Below, one piece after another: positions 12,301 to 26,200 of a stretch of 64,000 nucleotides of DNA; position 1 is the stretch's first letter, and the number at the start of each line of letters is the position of its first letter. The position numbers were made by a program, and so were the translations under genes. The DNA comes from Pterobdella sp. o SKG-2022 (lineage: Eukaryota; Annelida; Clitellata; Hirudinida; Piscicolidae), in the NCBI GenBank assembly GCA_964035795.1, contig OZ038323.1, positions 2,897,381-2,961,380 on the forward strand, read 5' to 3'. The notes below the pieces were generated by a model. The model was given only the letters and a program-made list of their open reading frames with translations. It did not search any database and was not told the origin of the DNA.

Positions 12301-15300
12301 AGCAAAAGATCAACACGCTTCAAATGCAAGCTGTCTGCACCGAAACTCTGTGCTCATGGCGTAAAACAAGATTATGATTAGAGCGGTGGTGTTGGATGCT
12401 GTAGTGGATGGAATGTTGGTGGTTGAAGTGGCCAGATGTCAGTTTTTGTGAAAAGCACTTTGTTAATTATATTCCAAGTTTTTTGAAGTGTTTTGGTGGG
12501 GGGATATAAGTGAAATGTTTTTCGATATCGTTACTCGTTTTAATTAATTATAAATTCAGCAGTTTAAAATGATTTTCTACTTTTTCTGTTTCAGGAATTA
12601 ATGTAGACTTCTTTTAAAATTACAGTTTTTATTCATTAACAACTTTCAGAAATAATTTGTCATACTTTTTATCGAAAAGAAAGTATGATTTATGAAATAC
12701 TGAGAAATATTTCATAAGGTTTTTCAAGCTAATATTCATTTGTAAACAAGAAAAATCTTCTGATTTTTTTAAATAATCTTTGACAAAAATTTTTTAATTA
12801 GCTTTTAAAGTCATCCTTATTTGAATTCTTTGAAAACTCATAATTTAATCAACCACTTTTCATTCTATCCAATGAATGTTTAGATTAAAGATTACATGTA
12901 AACATAGCTTTTTTGATACATAATTCACTGTTTATAACAAAATACATCAGGGTTTTTATTCAATGAGCCAGCCATCAATTTGCTCCAAATTTTTTTTTCA
13001 TAAAAATATTTATAATGAGTTGTTTTTAATTTTTCAAAAAAAAACAATTATATGTAATCAAAAAAATTGGAGAAAAACAGAAAAAAAGCAAAATTTAAAT
13101 TTATTAACAAAGTATGTACTTGGTAATGTAAATTTTTTTACAAAAAGCTTCGTTGTTGACTGAACCTTCGTGTTTTTTGTTTTAACAACATTATCAACAA
13201 AGTTTTCCAATGTTCAAAAAATGCCATAATCACATAACACCCGCATGTCCCTACACTTAACTCGCCATGAATCTAGCTTTATAAGTATGAAAACCCATCA
13301 TGTAGTGAATAAGTAGCTTTTGAAATCTTTAAAACAAAAGCACGATTAAAAATCATGTTATTACCAGATAAAAATAACAATATGTTATATAATCATCAAT
13401 TAACAAAAAATGTAATATAATGTAACATATAATTATCAAATAACAATACCAGTAACATAATCAGATATAACAACCCTATAGAAATGGGTGGATATGCTGT
13501 TGACTTGGAGGCCTGAAGACTATGGGAACATTGAGTCTATCAGGTTGTTTACATTGTTTAGTAAGCTGGCTTATCTTATTAGTAATTTAATCTTCTTTTT
13601 TAGAATACTGTTTTTTTTGGTTTATTTGATTTTTTTTTTAAATTTTATTATATTTGTTTTGTATAAATTTTAAGTTTTATTTATATTTTATTTCTAAATT
13701 TCATTTCAAATAAGCTTTTATTTCCTCTATTCAATTCATTTTTGTTTATTATTTAAAAATCTATTTTTTATAATTTTTTTTGTTGAATTTGTTGTTTATA
13801 CATTTCATTTATTCAAATACTTTTTCCTTATACATTAATTAGTTAGTTAGTTAGTTGGTTAGTTAGTTAGTTATTTAGTTAGTTAGTTGGTTAGTTAGTT
13901 AGTTAGTTTAAGTAATTATTACTAAAAATTTTTTCACTTCATTGTATTCACCTCACAACATTCCTTTTTTTTATTCCCATTGCAGAGTGCCAGTGAGCAA
14001 AATATGGAAGCCGGATATTGTGCTTTATAATTTGTAAGTCCATGCAAGCCTTCATAAACATTTGTTAAAAATAAAACATATCTACCAAAAAAACCATATA
14101 GTTTTTTTAGTTTTTATAGTGAAAAAACTATGGATTCTAAAATTTGGAACTTAATGGAATTTCTGCATCAAATATTATATACAGTTGAAAAACAAAAACC
14201 GAAAATATTTGAATGGCAGAAATATTAGGCATATCAAAGGAAAGCTCAACACAGACTACATATAAACTGTGTTGAGAATGGTCTGAGTTTCCTTGAACGA
14301 TGACCAATGAGATCCTGTCGAACAGCCGCTTAAACTTTCTGGGCTCATTCTTAGATATGAGACTTTGCTTTTATAATGTAATGAGATATTTATAAAGCGC
14401 TTTTCCTTATAGATCAAAGTGCTTGCTACAAATTTAATATAGCGAAAAACCACTGTGGAACAGGGGCTAATTGTCGGTCTACACGGGATCGAACCCGTTA
14501 AATTTAGTATAACGCTTTATCGCTGAGCTATACGGTCCGACTTTATAGTATTTATATGTATCAAAATTCTTCTATTTGGGTATTGTTTTTGTTTTTTGTT
14601 ATTATGAGTCTGTTTAATTGTTTCATCTTTATAGCATCGAAAATTGATAATTTAAACAGCTGCATAAAAGTTTGTGAATACTGCCAATTAAGATTTTATG
14701 CCGGTTTCCATGAATAGTGTTTTTGTGTGATACTTCATTTTCATTCTCTTCCGCACAATTTTTCTTTTATTTTGCGCTGAACTTGAAAATTGAAATATAC
14801 CTGTTGTTGAGAAATTTTTCAGTAAAAATTGAAAATTTCAAAGTAATCAATAGTAGTTTACAAAAAGACCATTTCACAATAGTTTCAAAATAATTTAGCA
14901 CTCTCGAGTTTTTTTGATAGAATGAAAAGGATTTCCGGGTATGACGTTAACTTCACTTAACTTAAAACTTTTAGTTTAATGTGTTATCTTTTTTTTTAAA
15001 TCTTTAACAATTCTGAATTGTATTGAAAACTTAAAAACTAGTTTTTTTTTCATTTTAGAATGATATAAGTAAATTGGCATACCATAATGCTGCTAAAGCA
15101 GCCTTAAAGCTATTTTCAAAGTACATTTAACCTTAAAATTCATATCAATTAACTAATAAAGTAACTGAGAATGATTACCAGCTTACACGTGCAAGGAATA
15201 AAGCTAGATACATGTTTCAAACACGAAATTTTTTCAACGGGAAAAAAAGACTCCGAGATAATTTGTAAAAACACGCGCGCAAAAATCAATCTTTCATAAA

Positions 15301-18300
15301 AACAATTTTCAGCGCCTAAGATGCCGAAAATATTAACTTTAAATAGTTTTAATAATATTTCAAAATCAATATAAATATTGCAATAAGTAAGAATAATATT
15401 TTACGAATTAATGATATTGTAATAATTAGTAATATTTCAATAATTTTAATAATATCATAAAAATTCAATAAATTCTCCAATATTTAAATTGTTTTAATAT
15501 TATTTCAATAATAATATAATATGAATAAATATTAAAACTTCCAATACTCTTCACATAGGCAAGGTTTGTGGATTGTCAAAGAGGTTATATGACAAGCCGT
15601 ATAAACAGTTTTGGTTTCATATTGGCTTAAGTGTTTCATTATAGAATAAATACAGTCCCACTTATGGTGCAAAACAGTTATGCGTTTGTTTCATGGGTTT
15701 AGGGCACTCTGATAGCCCACCCTTCAATAAAACGTAAAATTTCTCATTCAATAACTCTCAAAAAACATTTAGCATTTTAGGTTGAATCAATTTATTCTTC
15801 AGCTCTTTATTAACTAATTTTAAATTTTATTTAATATAATAATGACGTATATTTGTAAAGCACTAACGTCACAACTAAGACACGCTAATATTCAAAGTTC
15901 AAAAGAAATTCAAAGAATTACTTAACTATTAAACAAATATATATTATTTTTCAACAAATAAATTATTTACAATTAAATATTATTTTCCAACAAATTTATA
16001 TTATTTTCACCAAATATTTTTTTTTTCAACAAAGATATTATTTTCAACAAATATATATTTTTCAACAAAAATATATTTTTCAACAAAAATATATTTTTCA
16101 ACAAAAATATATTTTTCAAAAAATATATATTAGTTTCAACAAATATATTTTTCTGAACAAAGATATTATTTCCATCAAATATATATTTTTTCAACATTTA
16201 AAAATTTAAGCCATTAGTTAGTTCAAATATTAACCACTTAAAATATTAACCATCAATTAATTCCATTAAAAAATTAATTAAACTGAATATTAAACTAATA
16301 TGCATTGAACTCACCTATCAGCGCCGACACACGTCTGAAAGAAATAAGGGATGCTATGGCTGTTGTTTACAACAATGGAAGTGTCATGTGGATTCCTGCA
16401 GCCATTTTCAGGTGCTTTTACAGCTCCAGTGGCTTTAAAAACCTTTGGTTTGACACCACTATAACCTCTAGTAGTTTTGTATGCTTTGTTATGGTGATGG
16501 TGAGGATGATAACGATGATTTTTTTTCGAAATCTGTGTCCCAAATTAGTAGGGTTGGACATATGGTATTATATATATACTTGTTATATGGTTATTGAAAC
16601 ATTCATTTAAAAAATTTCTAGGGAAAAGATTAATATATATTTCTAACATTTGAAAATATTTTTTCAATAAGCTTATGACAAAATACTAGTTAAAATTCAT
16701 GAAAAAATTTTTAATTTAGAGGCTAATATATATATGTAGTTAGTTAAGAGGTTGAAAAGTTGAGTTCATTTGGATTCTGTTCAGTTTTCAGTCTTCCATA
16801 ATAATTTGAAACTATTCGGGTAGAATTACTGGCTTGATGATTGAAGTCAAACTGAGGAAAAATCATTCATAAAATAACTTGATTTCATGAACACAAACAA
16901 ATATTTGGTGCACAAAAAGTAAAATAAATTCAATTCAATAAAAATATTAACCACAAAACAAACATATAAACTAAAAATTTATTAAAGCATTTTTTTCTAG
17001 AATAATCTTCAAACCTAAAAAAGACCACAAAATAGGCATTCATTCAGCATCATGTAATTGAATTTATAATTTCAATCTTCTTTTATTGCTTTGCACAGAT
17101 CAACTTGTGCCATAGATATTGTCTATTTTCCTTTCGACACTCAGGTATTTTGTATTGTTACCGAATGAAAAATGCTTCTTTAAAAACTTTTTGATTGTTT
17201 TACGAACTTTTAGTTTTTAAAATTTATCAAATATCAAAATAATATTAGATATTAAAATTTCGTGCGTAGTTTTAACTATAGAAAAACTCATATTTATAAG
17301 TTAATTATATATTAGATGAATAACTAAATTTTTATTTAAGTAAAATATATGTGTAATTTGTATAATATATGTTATATAAAAATATTGTAAATAAAATTAA
17401 TATATTTTGTATAGTAAATAAGTCGACCCTTATGTCGCCCTAAGTGGGTATTCGTTTGCGCTGTTGATAGGTTTCGTAAGGTGCTTCTCTAGGTGCACAA
17501 CACATTTTATAACATAAGTATAATATACACAAAATTAGCACACCGTGTATCGAAAAGTTACATTATATAGTGTCAACATATTCAATAGAATTCCACTTAC
17601 GAGTATGGTTATAGTGGCATTAACACCAGAAGTTTCTAGACCACGAAGTGTTATGAACTATAAAGACAAAATAATGAAGTGCAATGTAATGTAATTTTTA
17701 TATACTTTTATATAATCCTCTCAAGTTAATCTCTCATACAAGGTATGCAAGCTGAAGTTTGGATCGTGGACCTATGATGGACACAAGATGGACCTTGATT
17801 TCTATGAAGGACTGGCTGAGGTGGCACTTAGTTTTTGAATCAATTACGAGTATGACTATAGTGGCGTAACTTCATGAGTTTTCAGACCACTGTATTATTA
17901 ACGATGAAAGCAAATCTTATGTGTTTTTAGTGAATTGGATTTCCTATAACTGGCTAAAATTTAAGTAAAATCTTATAATTCATAAGAGCTAAGGACTTAT
18001 AGCAAAGTTTAACTTATAGAAAATTTAATCTAGTTTCTTGAATAGACATGTTTTTTTTGTGAATTTTCCATAATTTAGAAAAATTAAGTAAAATACAATT
18101 TTAATATATTTTATATGTTTGGTGATATAGGTTTATATAGGTCGCATTGTATAAAGGTGATGCTTCATACTGTGTTGTGATGTGTTGTTTTAAAATGTTT
18201 TTGAGGTTTTTGTTTTCTAATCTTCTATAATGATAAAGTTAAGATAACTAGGAAAATGATAATGAATGTAATACACTCGCTAAATATTCAATTGAGTTTT

Positions 18301-20249
18301 TATATTCTGTAAGTTAATAATGATATAAGTCGAAGTAGATAGTAAAAAACTACTGTCATTGAAAAAATTTTTTAATTAAAAATAATTTATCCAAATAACA
18401 TTAGAAAGAACTATTTCAACATAGAAAATTTTTTTTTGAAATAAAAAGATTCTGAATGACCATAAAAATTTTTTTCAAATATGCGTTGATGACTGGAAGT
18501 ATTCTTTTTTTCAATTAAAGGCATTCAAAGTTAAAGGGAATTGTTCAAAGCATCAGCGTGAGAGAGTGGAGGCCCTGAAAACAATTTAAAGCATCGCTTT
18601 ATATGACTTTTTAAATTCCAAAACGTTTCAAAACTTCTTATGAGCTGTGAAAAGAATACCAAAACCTTATGGAAATTATTCCACTAATATTCGCTTTTCA
18701 AATTTACACAACCTACGCATAGCTCCATTGTGAATATTAAAAAGCAAATTTTACTTTTTAAACGATGAAATTTACGCCGTTTTGAACATTTTCTTGCCGC
18801 ATACCGCCCCAAACTCCACGTGGGCCCATAAAACTACTATTATGTTCTTAATTACGAAAGCCAGACCACATGTAGTAGTATTTAATGGCTCTTTCTAGAA
18901 CAATCTATTGCGCAGGTTTAGGAAAAATTTAAATTCAATGCAATGATAAAATTTTATATTAAAATGAAGACCGGAGATGCTATGAACGGCACTTCGGCAT
19001 GAGAAAACAGTAACTATTGATATGCGCGATAAAATTGTTTTATAGCTGCATCAAAGATAGTAGGACCAGTGATTAATATTTTGTATGTTTTTACTCGTAA
19101 AAATCATTAAAAGAAACCATAAAAGAACGTTTGATCCAGATCTACACTACATGCTACTATGGGGGATCGGGGCATAAATTGATGGTTTTACTCAGTTCTT
19201 TCTATACTCTATTGTGAAAACTGCAAGTGACTGTCCTTGGTTTTTAATTGTGTTTAAAAAAAATAATTTAACGACAATTTGAAAAATACCTATTTTGGGT
19301 TTGAAGTATTTTTAAAGAAATTTTAAAATTTATATGAACAAATGTTAAGCATTAATAAGTTCCAAAACGTTTTGAAGCCTATCAAGAACTTTTCCAAAAG
19401 GGTTCAGAGATTAAAAGTATATTGAAACAAACCACTTTGAAAATGATACTTTTGGTCATATATGAAAAAAATAAGTAACTAAAAATAATTTATAGTAACT
19501 ATATATATTATTTATAACTCTTCGTATCGTTTAGAGGCCCTTATGTTTTACTATATATTACAACTAGTACTGATAATTGGAACATGATAAATATAAACGA
19601 AACTCTCGATCGAGACCAAAAAGACACAAAATCATCTCCAAACAACCCTTATGCCGCCATTTTTCTCAGCAAGATTCTGATCACTCATTTTTATCTTCCA
19701 TCCATCATTCATATATGCCGCTCTTTGGCTATTCAATCAAACGGTTTTTGGGTTTTTTCATTTTTAAAAGGTATTCTTCATCGGTTCTTGAGAGACAAAG
19801 CTGAAGTAATGCGTATAGACAAAACTTGATTGAATTAAACTCAAGTTATGCTTTGAACTTGGGAACCATAATATGGCCATACACGTGGAAATGCAATTTG
19901 AATCTAATTGAGCCAATTAAAAAACTTTTAGAAAAAATATTCAAAACGTCACAATGACTGAGTGATTATTTTTAATGACACTAAATCATTATAGTTGACA
20001 AGGCTTGACATGCGTGCAGCACCATTCATCACACCCACTCACTCATATCATGTGTGTATACCGTTATAAATTTTTAAATTATATCTTTAAATCAAAAATT
20101 CCATGGATAATTTCATTGCCATTACTCTTAAAGATCGATATATTTCTTTAGAATTTAATGCATCCATCTACATTACCCTTGTCATTCTGTGCAGTTTTTT
20201 TATTCGTTTTATCTTTAAAACACCCTTGGTTTTTGAGCATCTTTTTAAT

Positions 20250-20291
<42 letters not shown>

Positions 20292-23200
20292 TTATTTATT
20301 TATTCATTTGTTCCAACGTTTTTGGTTTTTTTCACTATATTGTATTCGATTTTTTTCAATTTCATATATATTTTAGCATTAAAAGTGAACTTACACAAGA
20401 AGTTACCCTTAAAACCTCAAAGTCACTTTTCATTTTTTATACAATATAAATCTCTTCGATCGATTTCCCAAAGTTTAGTTCGCGTTTTTTGTCGCCTCTT
20501 GTGGCAGTTTGAAATGACAAGCCAAAGACTAAGTCTAAAAGATTTCCCTTTCCACCTCCACAATACAATGTTTTTGAAATGAATTACACAGTGCAAAGTA
20601 GGACCAATTTTTGTTTTTAAGAAATATATATATGCACCAGAGGTGTATGTTTTTTGCACTCTCAAAAGCGCAGTAAAACTGGAGCGTATTAACAAAACGA
20701 ATGATGAATGTATACAATAGTTTTCATGTCCACGACTTTGACTTTTGCAGTTCGATGGTGCAATCTCATTCAAGCGAATAACATTTCAGAGAAATAACAG
20801 ATCGAGATGCAATTTTTTACTTCATAAAAAATTGACTTTTCTTCACCAATGTGCTTATTTCCTTAACTTCTTCAATTTAATTATGCTAATTCAATCGATC
20901 AAAGTGCAGGGCGCAATAGATTTATTTTTGCGCCTGTGAACATAATTTAGTTGATTTCACACCTCAACCTTCCAATAAAAAGCTTTCTTTTCAATAAAAA
21001 CTTCCTACTTTGCATTTTACTTTTTATTTTTCCTATTCTATATTACAAAATTCGCAAAAGTACCCAAAAATTTTAATTAAATTGTATTTAAATATTGTTT
21101 TAAGCGAGAATAATGAAACTTGAAGAAGAATATGAGAAGAAAATAATGTAGGAATGATATAATGGTGAGATAATGTAGAAACTGCAAAAGAAGACGGGAT
21201 TTCAAGTGCGGGACAACATGCAAACACGGATCGGCGTAATTGTTTGAGACACATTTAATTTAACTTTTAAATTAAAAATATTAAAAGCTTTTCGAAAATT
21301 TCAAAACTTTTAAACCTTAATCGATGTGGTATGAAGGAATTTTTAGGGTAAATTAAAATATAAATTGATTCAATTTAAGGGTTTTTTTTAGTATTAAATT
21401 TTACTATCATGTTAAGGATATATTGGTGCATAATCACGTAATTATCCATTATCCTTTACAACATGGAAACACCCATAAAAATAATAACCAAAAATAACAA
21501 GAAAAACTAAAAATAGAAATCAAGTAATAGACTGTATATTTTGGAAGTGTTAATTTTAGATTAGTAAAAAACAATTCCCGCCTACAACAGAATCAAGTAC
21601 TTGAAAAATATTTAGCAAGTTCAACGAAACAGCACTGGGCTGAAAGTCCAACAAAAACTGAAGAGAAACTTCAAAAACATGATTTAAAGTATAAAAATGT
21701 CAAGAAGGGGAAAAATCTCTGAAAAATATATAATCTAAAAATAAATAAATCTTTATTTATTTTTATATGTATATAAAATTCTAAAAATAATTAAAACTCA
21801 ACGAAATGGTAAGAATGCTAAAAATATAACAAACTTTGAGAAATTTTGAAAACTAAACAAAATTCTTGAAATTAAAACACTGCATGCATAGAGGAGAAAA
21901 GAAATTCCATAAATATATCAACAATTATACAGAAATAACAAAAAAAGTTGAAAGATAGCAAAAAAAACGCTAAAAAATATCAAATCACACAAAGAATAAT
22001 TATCAAAGCAACATTCACATACAACTAAATTTGACAAAAACCACTTGGAAAAAAATAAAAATTCAAAAATCTCAACAAAAACTACCAGGTATCTCTACAC
22101 ATACACAAAAAAATTTTCAAACATATGATAAAATCATTAAAAATCTTCACGCACACATCTTCCGCAGATCGACATGAACGACTATATAAAAAGCAACGAG
22201 TGGAAGCCGTTAGCCTCCCCGGCCAGAAAAAATCTTCGCTACTACAACTGCTGCATCGAGCCCTATCCAGATCTCGTGTTCGTTATAAAGGTTTAGGGGT
22301 TGGGATTTTGAGGTTGTTTTAGTTTTTTTTAGGTTCACCAATGGTTATTAATAGGTTGGATCTCTTTATATATCCTAGTTATATTCATTTTAGTTATATT
22401 CATTTTAAGTTGTTGATATTGTTTCAATGGTTGTGCAATTTTCCAGGGTTTTCGAGAGGTTGTATTCACTTTTTAATATTGAAAATTGTTTGTGTTAGAT
22501 GCTGTATCAAACTGGGCTCGCTTCTATTAGACTTCATATGTTGACGTTGCAATTCACAAATTCACAACATATATTTAAATACTTGCAACGTTTATATGAG
22601 TTATATGAATGTATCTCAGTCATTTTCCATGCTACAAAATGCATAAGGCAAATAAGAGGGATGTGAGCTGAAAAGATGTCGTGAATGGATTTGGATGGGA
22701 AGGAGCTTGTGTTTTCCGAGTCTTTTACGATTCATATGCGTGCTAAAAAAAATCAAAAAAACTTGATAATAATATAACAAGAAAGAATAAATAAACAAAA
22801 AATAAAAATAAAAAATTAACGTAAAAATTGAGAAAGTAAAAATAGATATTCAGTAATTGAAACATTGATAAAATATCAACCGATATTTGCTGCTTAATTT
22901 AAATAAATTCATTTTTAATTAAATTTATCGTTTTATTTCACTTATTGGATGTTTCTTCTTGTTTTTTAGAAAAATTTCGTTTTAGAGAAAATATTAAAAA
23001 TTCATTGGAGAATTGAAAATGCAAATAGTGTTGCAAAAAGATACTCAAAAAATGTTAAAATATTGCGCGCTATAAATGAAGATACACAAGCACTAGAGGA
23101 CAGTTTTCCAATGATTTTTAACAAAATTTTTAAATGTTTTCACAATAGATGGTTAGTTCACCCAATTCAACATGATTTTTCTCAATTTTTTAGAGCGAGT

Positions 23201-26200
23201 TTTGAAAGTTGAAATTAGAAACGGTTTATAGACCTTAAGAATAGCGGGGAAAAGACAAATTGGACAATTTCGGATGCAAATTTCGCAGAATTTCACGTTT
23301 GAACTGGGAAGGTTGATATATGGACATGTGGATTCCCTAGGTTTTATATGAAACAAAAGTTTTGCTGTATAAAAAAATAATTACAAAATCTACTGAATAA
23401 ATGGTCAATGAGTCTGTTAAGTTCAAAAACAATTAAAAAAAAGTTTTTGGTTGATGTTTCTTTCACAACATGAAAGAATGAACAATGGCCGACATTTTGA
23501 TAAATTAATCAACAGTACAAAAATTATTTGGCATTAAAAAGCATTCAATCAAGCAAGAATATTTAAGCTGAGAATAAATTTTCAGATGCTGAAGGTCTTT
23601 TCAATTTTTCATAAGATTAGTTTTAAGTTCACTTAGGCCAGATATATATTTTTTCTAATAACATCGGTTAATTTTGAAAATCCACTGCAGAATATGTTTT
23701 AATCATCAATGTTAAATAACTCCATAGACAAGAGTACCCTCAAAAGTAGTGTAGGGTTTACTCACAAAAAGCTTTGCACACAACTGAATTAACGGTGCAC
23801 TACATTCAAACTAAGACTACAAAACATAAAATAACCCAAATCTGAATACTCTTTACCACAACCACTTGCCATTGCCATGCTGGAGTAAAAAATTTCAAAA
23901 CTCTTAACAATACAACCATCGATTAAATAAAAACAACACAAACTCCAATATAACAATATAACCAATGTTTAAATAAAACTAACACAAACCTATCAGATCA
24001 AACGGATCGCAATTTTCTACAGCTTCATCCTTGTTTTCCCTTGCGTCCTTCTCTCTCTCCTCACCCTCGTCTCCTTCTGGCTCCCTCCTGACACCCCTGC
24101 CAAGATTCTTCTGGGTTTGTGCATTGGTATCTTTATCATCATTGTGGTCGTCAATATCATTTTGTTCATCCCCGTTCTGTCGTGTAGATAAGGAAATTAA
24201 CCTATCTTCCTCATCAAGATGTTAGTGTTAGTATAAGGATCTTTTTTTGCATATAAAAAATTTATACTCAGAAAGGTAATCTGATAAGAGCAGACTGATG
24301 AAACAGTCAGTGTGAGATCTTTCAAAAATGAATATATTGACTAGATAAATTTAGTAGGACCGGAAAAAGTTGTTTAGATTTGTACCTTGGAAGGGTAGCA
24401 GCTCCACCAGATAGCAGGTCTAAACACTGAGGTGCCAAGTGGGTGTCGTTTATGTGATGCCCAGAATGGGTGTCTTTTAACGTCATGCTCAAAACCATTG
24501 CCACCATCATCATTATTGTCTTCGTCATCATTCTCTTCATCTTTTTTTACCATCTTGCCTTCCTCATTTCAATCTACTTTGTCATAATGAAGAAGTTGTT
24601 GGACTTTCTTTCTGCATGTGTCAACTTTGCTAAGGAAGATTGCTTCAGAAACCTAGCCAATGGTAGAGCAGATCTTCTCAAAAAGATCAAATGCTGAGTT
24701 GATGGAGTTAACGTCATATCCAAGACTCAATTTTCTCATCCAGTATTATAATTGGTATCATCATCCTTATTATTATTATTATTTTTTTTTTTTTTAACAC
24801 AGTATACATACTGGGATTTAAAATACTACCGAAGTTTTACCAAGACCCTAGGGTAGTAGAGTTCGATGCTATTCATTCATTACGGGCCAAAACTCTTCTT
24901 AAAATGTGCGCCGTGCCCATAAGCGCTGTTTTCTGGATTTCATAAATTTTAGGTGATCCAGGAAGCGTCGAGAGTTTGAGACTTAAATCTTTTCCGACTG
25001 TTCCCAGCGCGCCCACAACTATTGGAATTACTTTTGTATTCATATTCCAGCATCTTGATATCTCTATTTGCAGATCGCGGTATTTGCAAATTTTCTCAGA
25101 TGTTTTTGACACTATGTTGGTGTCTGATGGTACTGATTTATCAACCAGAGTACACTCTCTTTTTTTTCATCTTTAACCACTATGTCTGGTTTATTTGCCT
25201 GTATGTTTCTGTCTGTGTGTATTGGGCTGTCCCATAGTACTGTTAGTTCGTCTTTTTTTATCACTGGTCAAATTTCGTGTTCGTACCACTTACTTTTGAC
25301 TTCAAATCCATGTGTCTTACATATTGTCCAGTGAATGAATATAGCGACTCTGTTGTGGCGCTCTATATACTCGTGCTTTGCCAGCATTGGGTATCCTGAA
25401 ACAATGTGTGATATTGTTTCAGGGTGAGTTCTGCAAAGCCTACAATTTGGATCAACGCTTTTTTTCAATATTTTATTTTTATAATAATTTGTTGCAAGCG
25501 TCTGATCTTGGGCGGCAATTATGAGGCTCTCAGTTGTTTCTTTCAACCCAGCACTGCGAAGCCATGCTATGGATTTTTTCTTGTCTATTTGTTCACTTTC
25601 GAGGGCTTGTGCATACTGACCGTGCATAGGCTCATTTGTGTATTTGTTTTGAATTTCCTTCATGAGTGTTTTGCTTTACGCGCTGCCGTACTTGGGTGAA
25701 CATTTTTTTGAGAAACTGTATTCTCAAAGTTCAGATTAAATGCTCTTCTCACTTTTTTATTGATTTCAAAGAAACTATAAGCAGACTTTTTCGATTCTTC
25801 GTGTTCTGTTACTGCACACATTAAAGGAGTAGTTTGTTTCTTTAAATACATTTCCAGGCCAGCGAGAAATGTGTAAAAGTGGGATTCTACCTGCATCAAT
25901 CCTCTTCCTCCTTCTGATCTAGAAACGTAGAGTCTTTCTGTGTCGGCTCGAGGGTGATGCATTTTGAACATTGTCAGTATTTTTCTCGTTTTTCTGTCTA
26001 TTCCTTGTAGGTCAGTTTTCGACCAGTTCACTACGCCAAAGCTATAGGATAAGACTGGTATAGCCAAGCTGTTTATTGCCATAATTTTGTTTGGCGAGCT
26101 AAGTTCTGTGCTCAGTATCATTCTTAACCTTCTGTAATATTCCTTTTTTAATTTCTCTCTCATGTTTTTGTGGTGTGTATTAGATGACTCTTCGACCCCT

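Noticed and set aside
13838..13916. Interstitial telomeric repeat
   Set aside because: The unit is TTAG, not TTAGGG or a known telomeric variant, and it behaves as a simple intronic microsatellite.
14471..14541. Functional tRNA gene on the minus strand
   Set aside because: There is a mismatch in the acceptor stem and a poor anticodon arm, and the sequence continues into a SINE body that recurs elsewhere.
15973..16197. Leu/Lys/Asn/Ile/Phe repeat protein on the minus strand
   Set aside because: It is a translation of an 18-bp tandem repeat, with no start context and no similarity to a protein family.
20103..20582. 159-codon ORF on the plus strand
   Set aside because: It is driven by an (ATT)n tract giving poly-Ile, with no domain and no splice context. 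It lies in a receptor intron.
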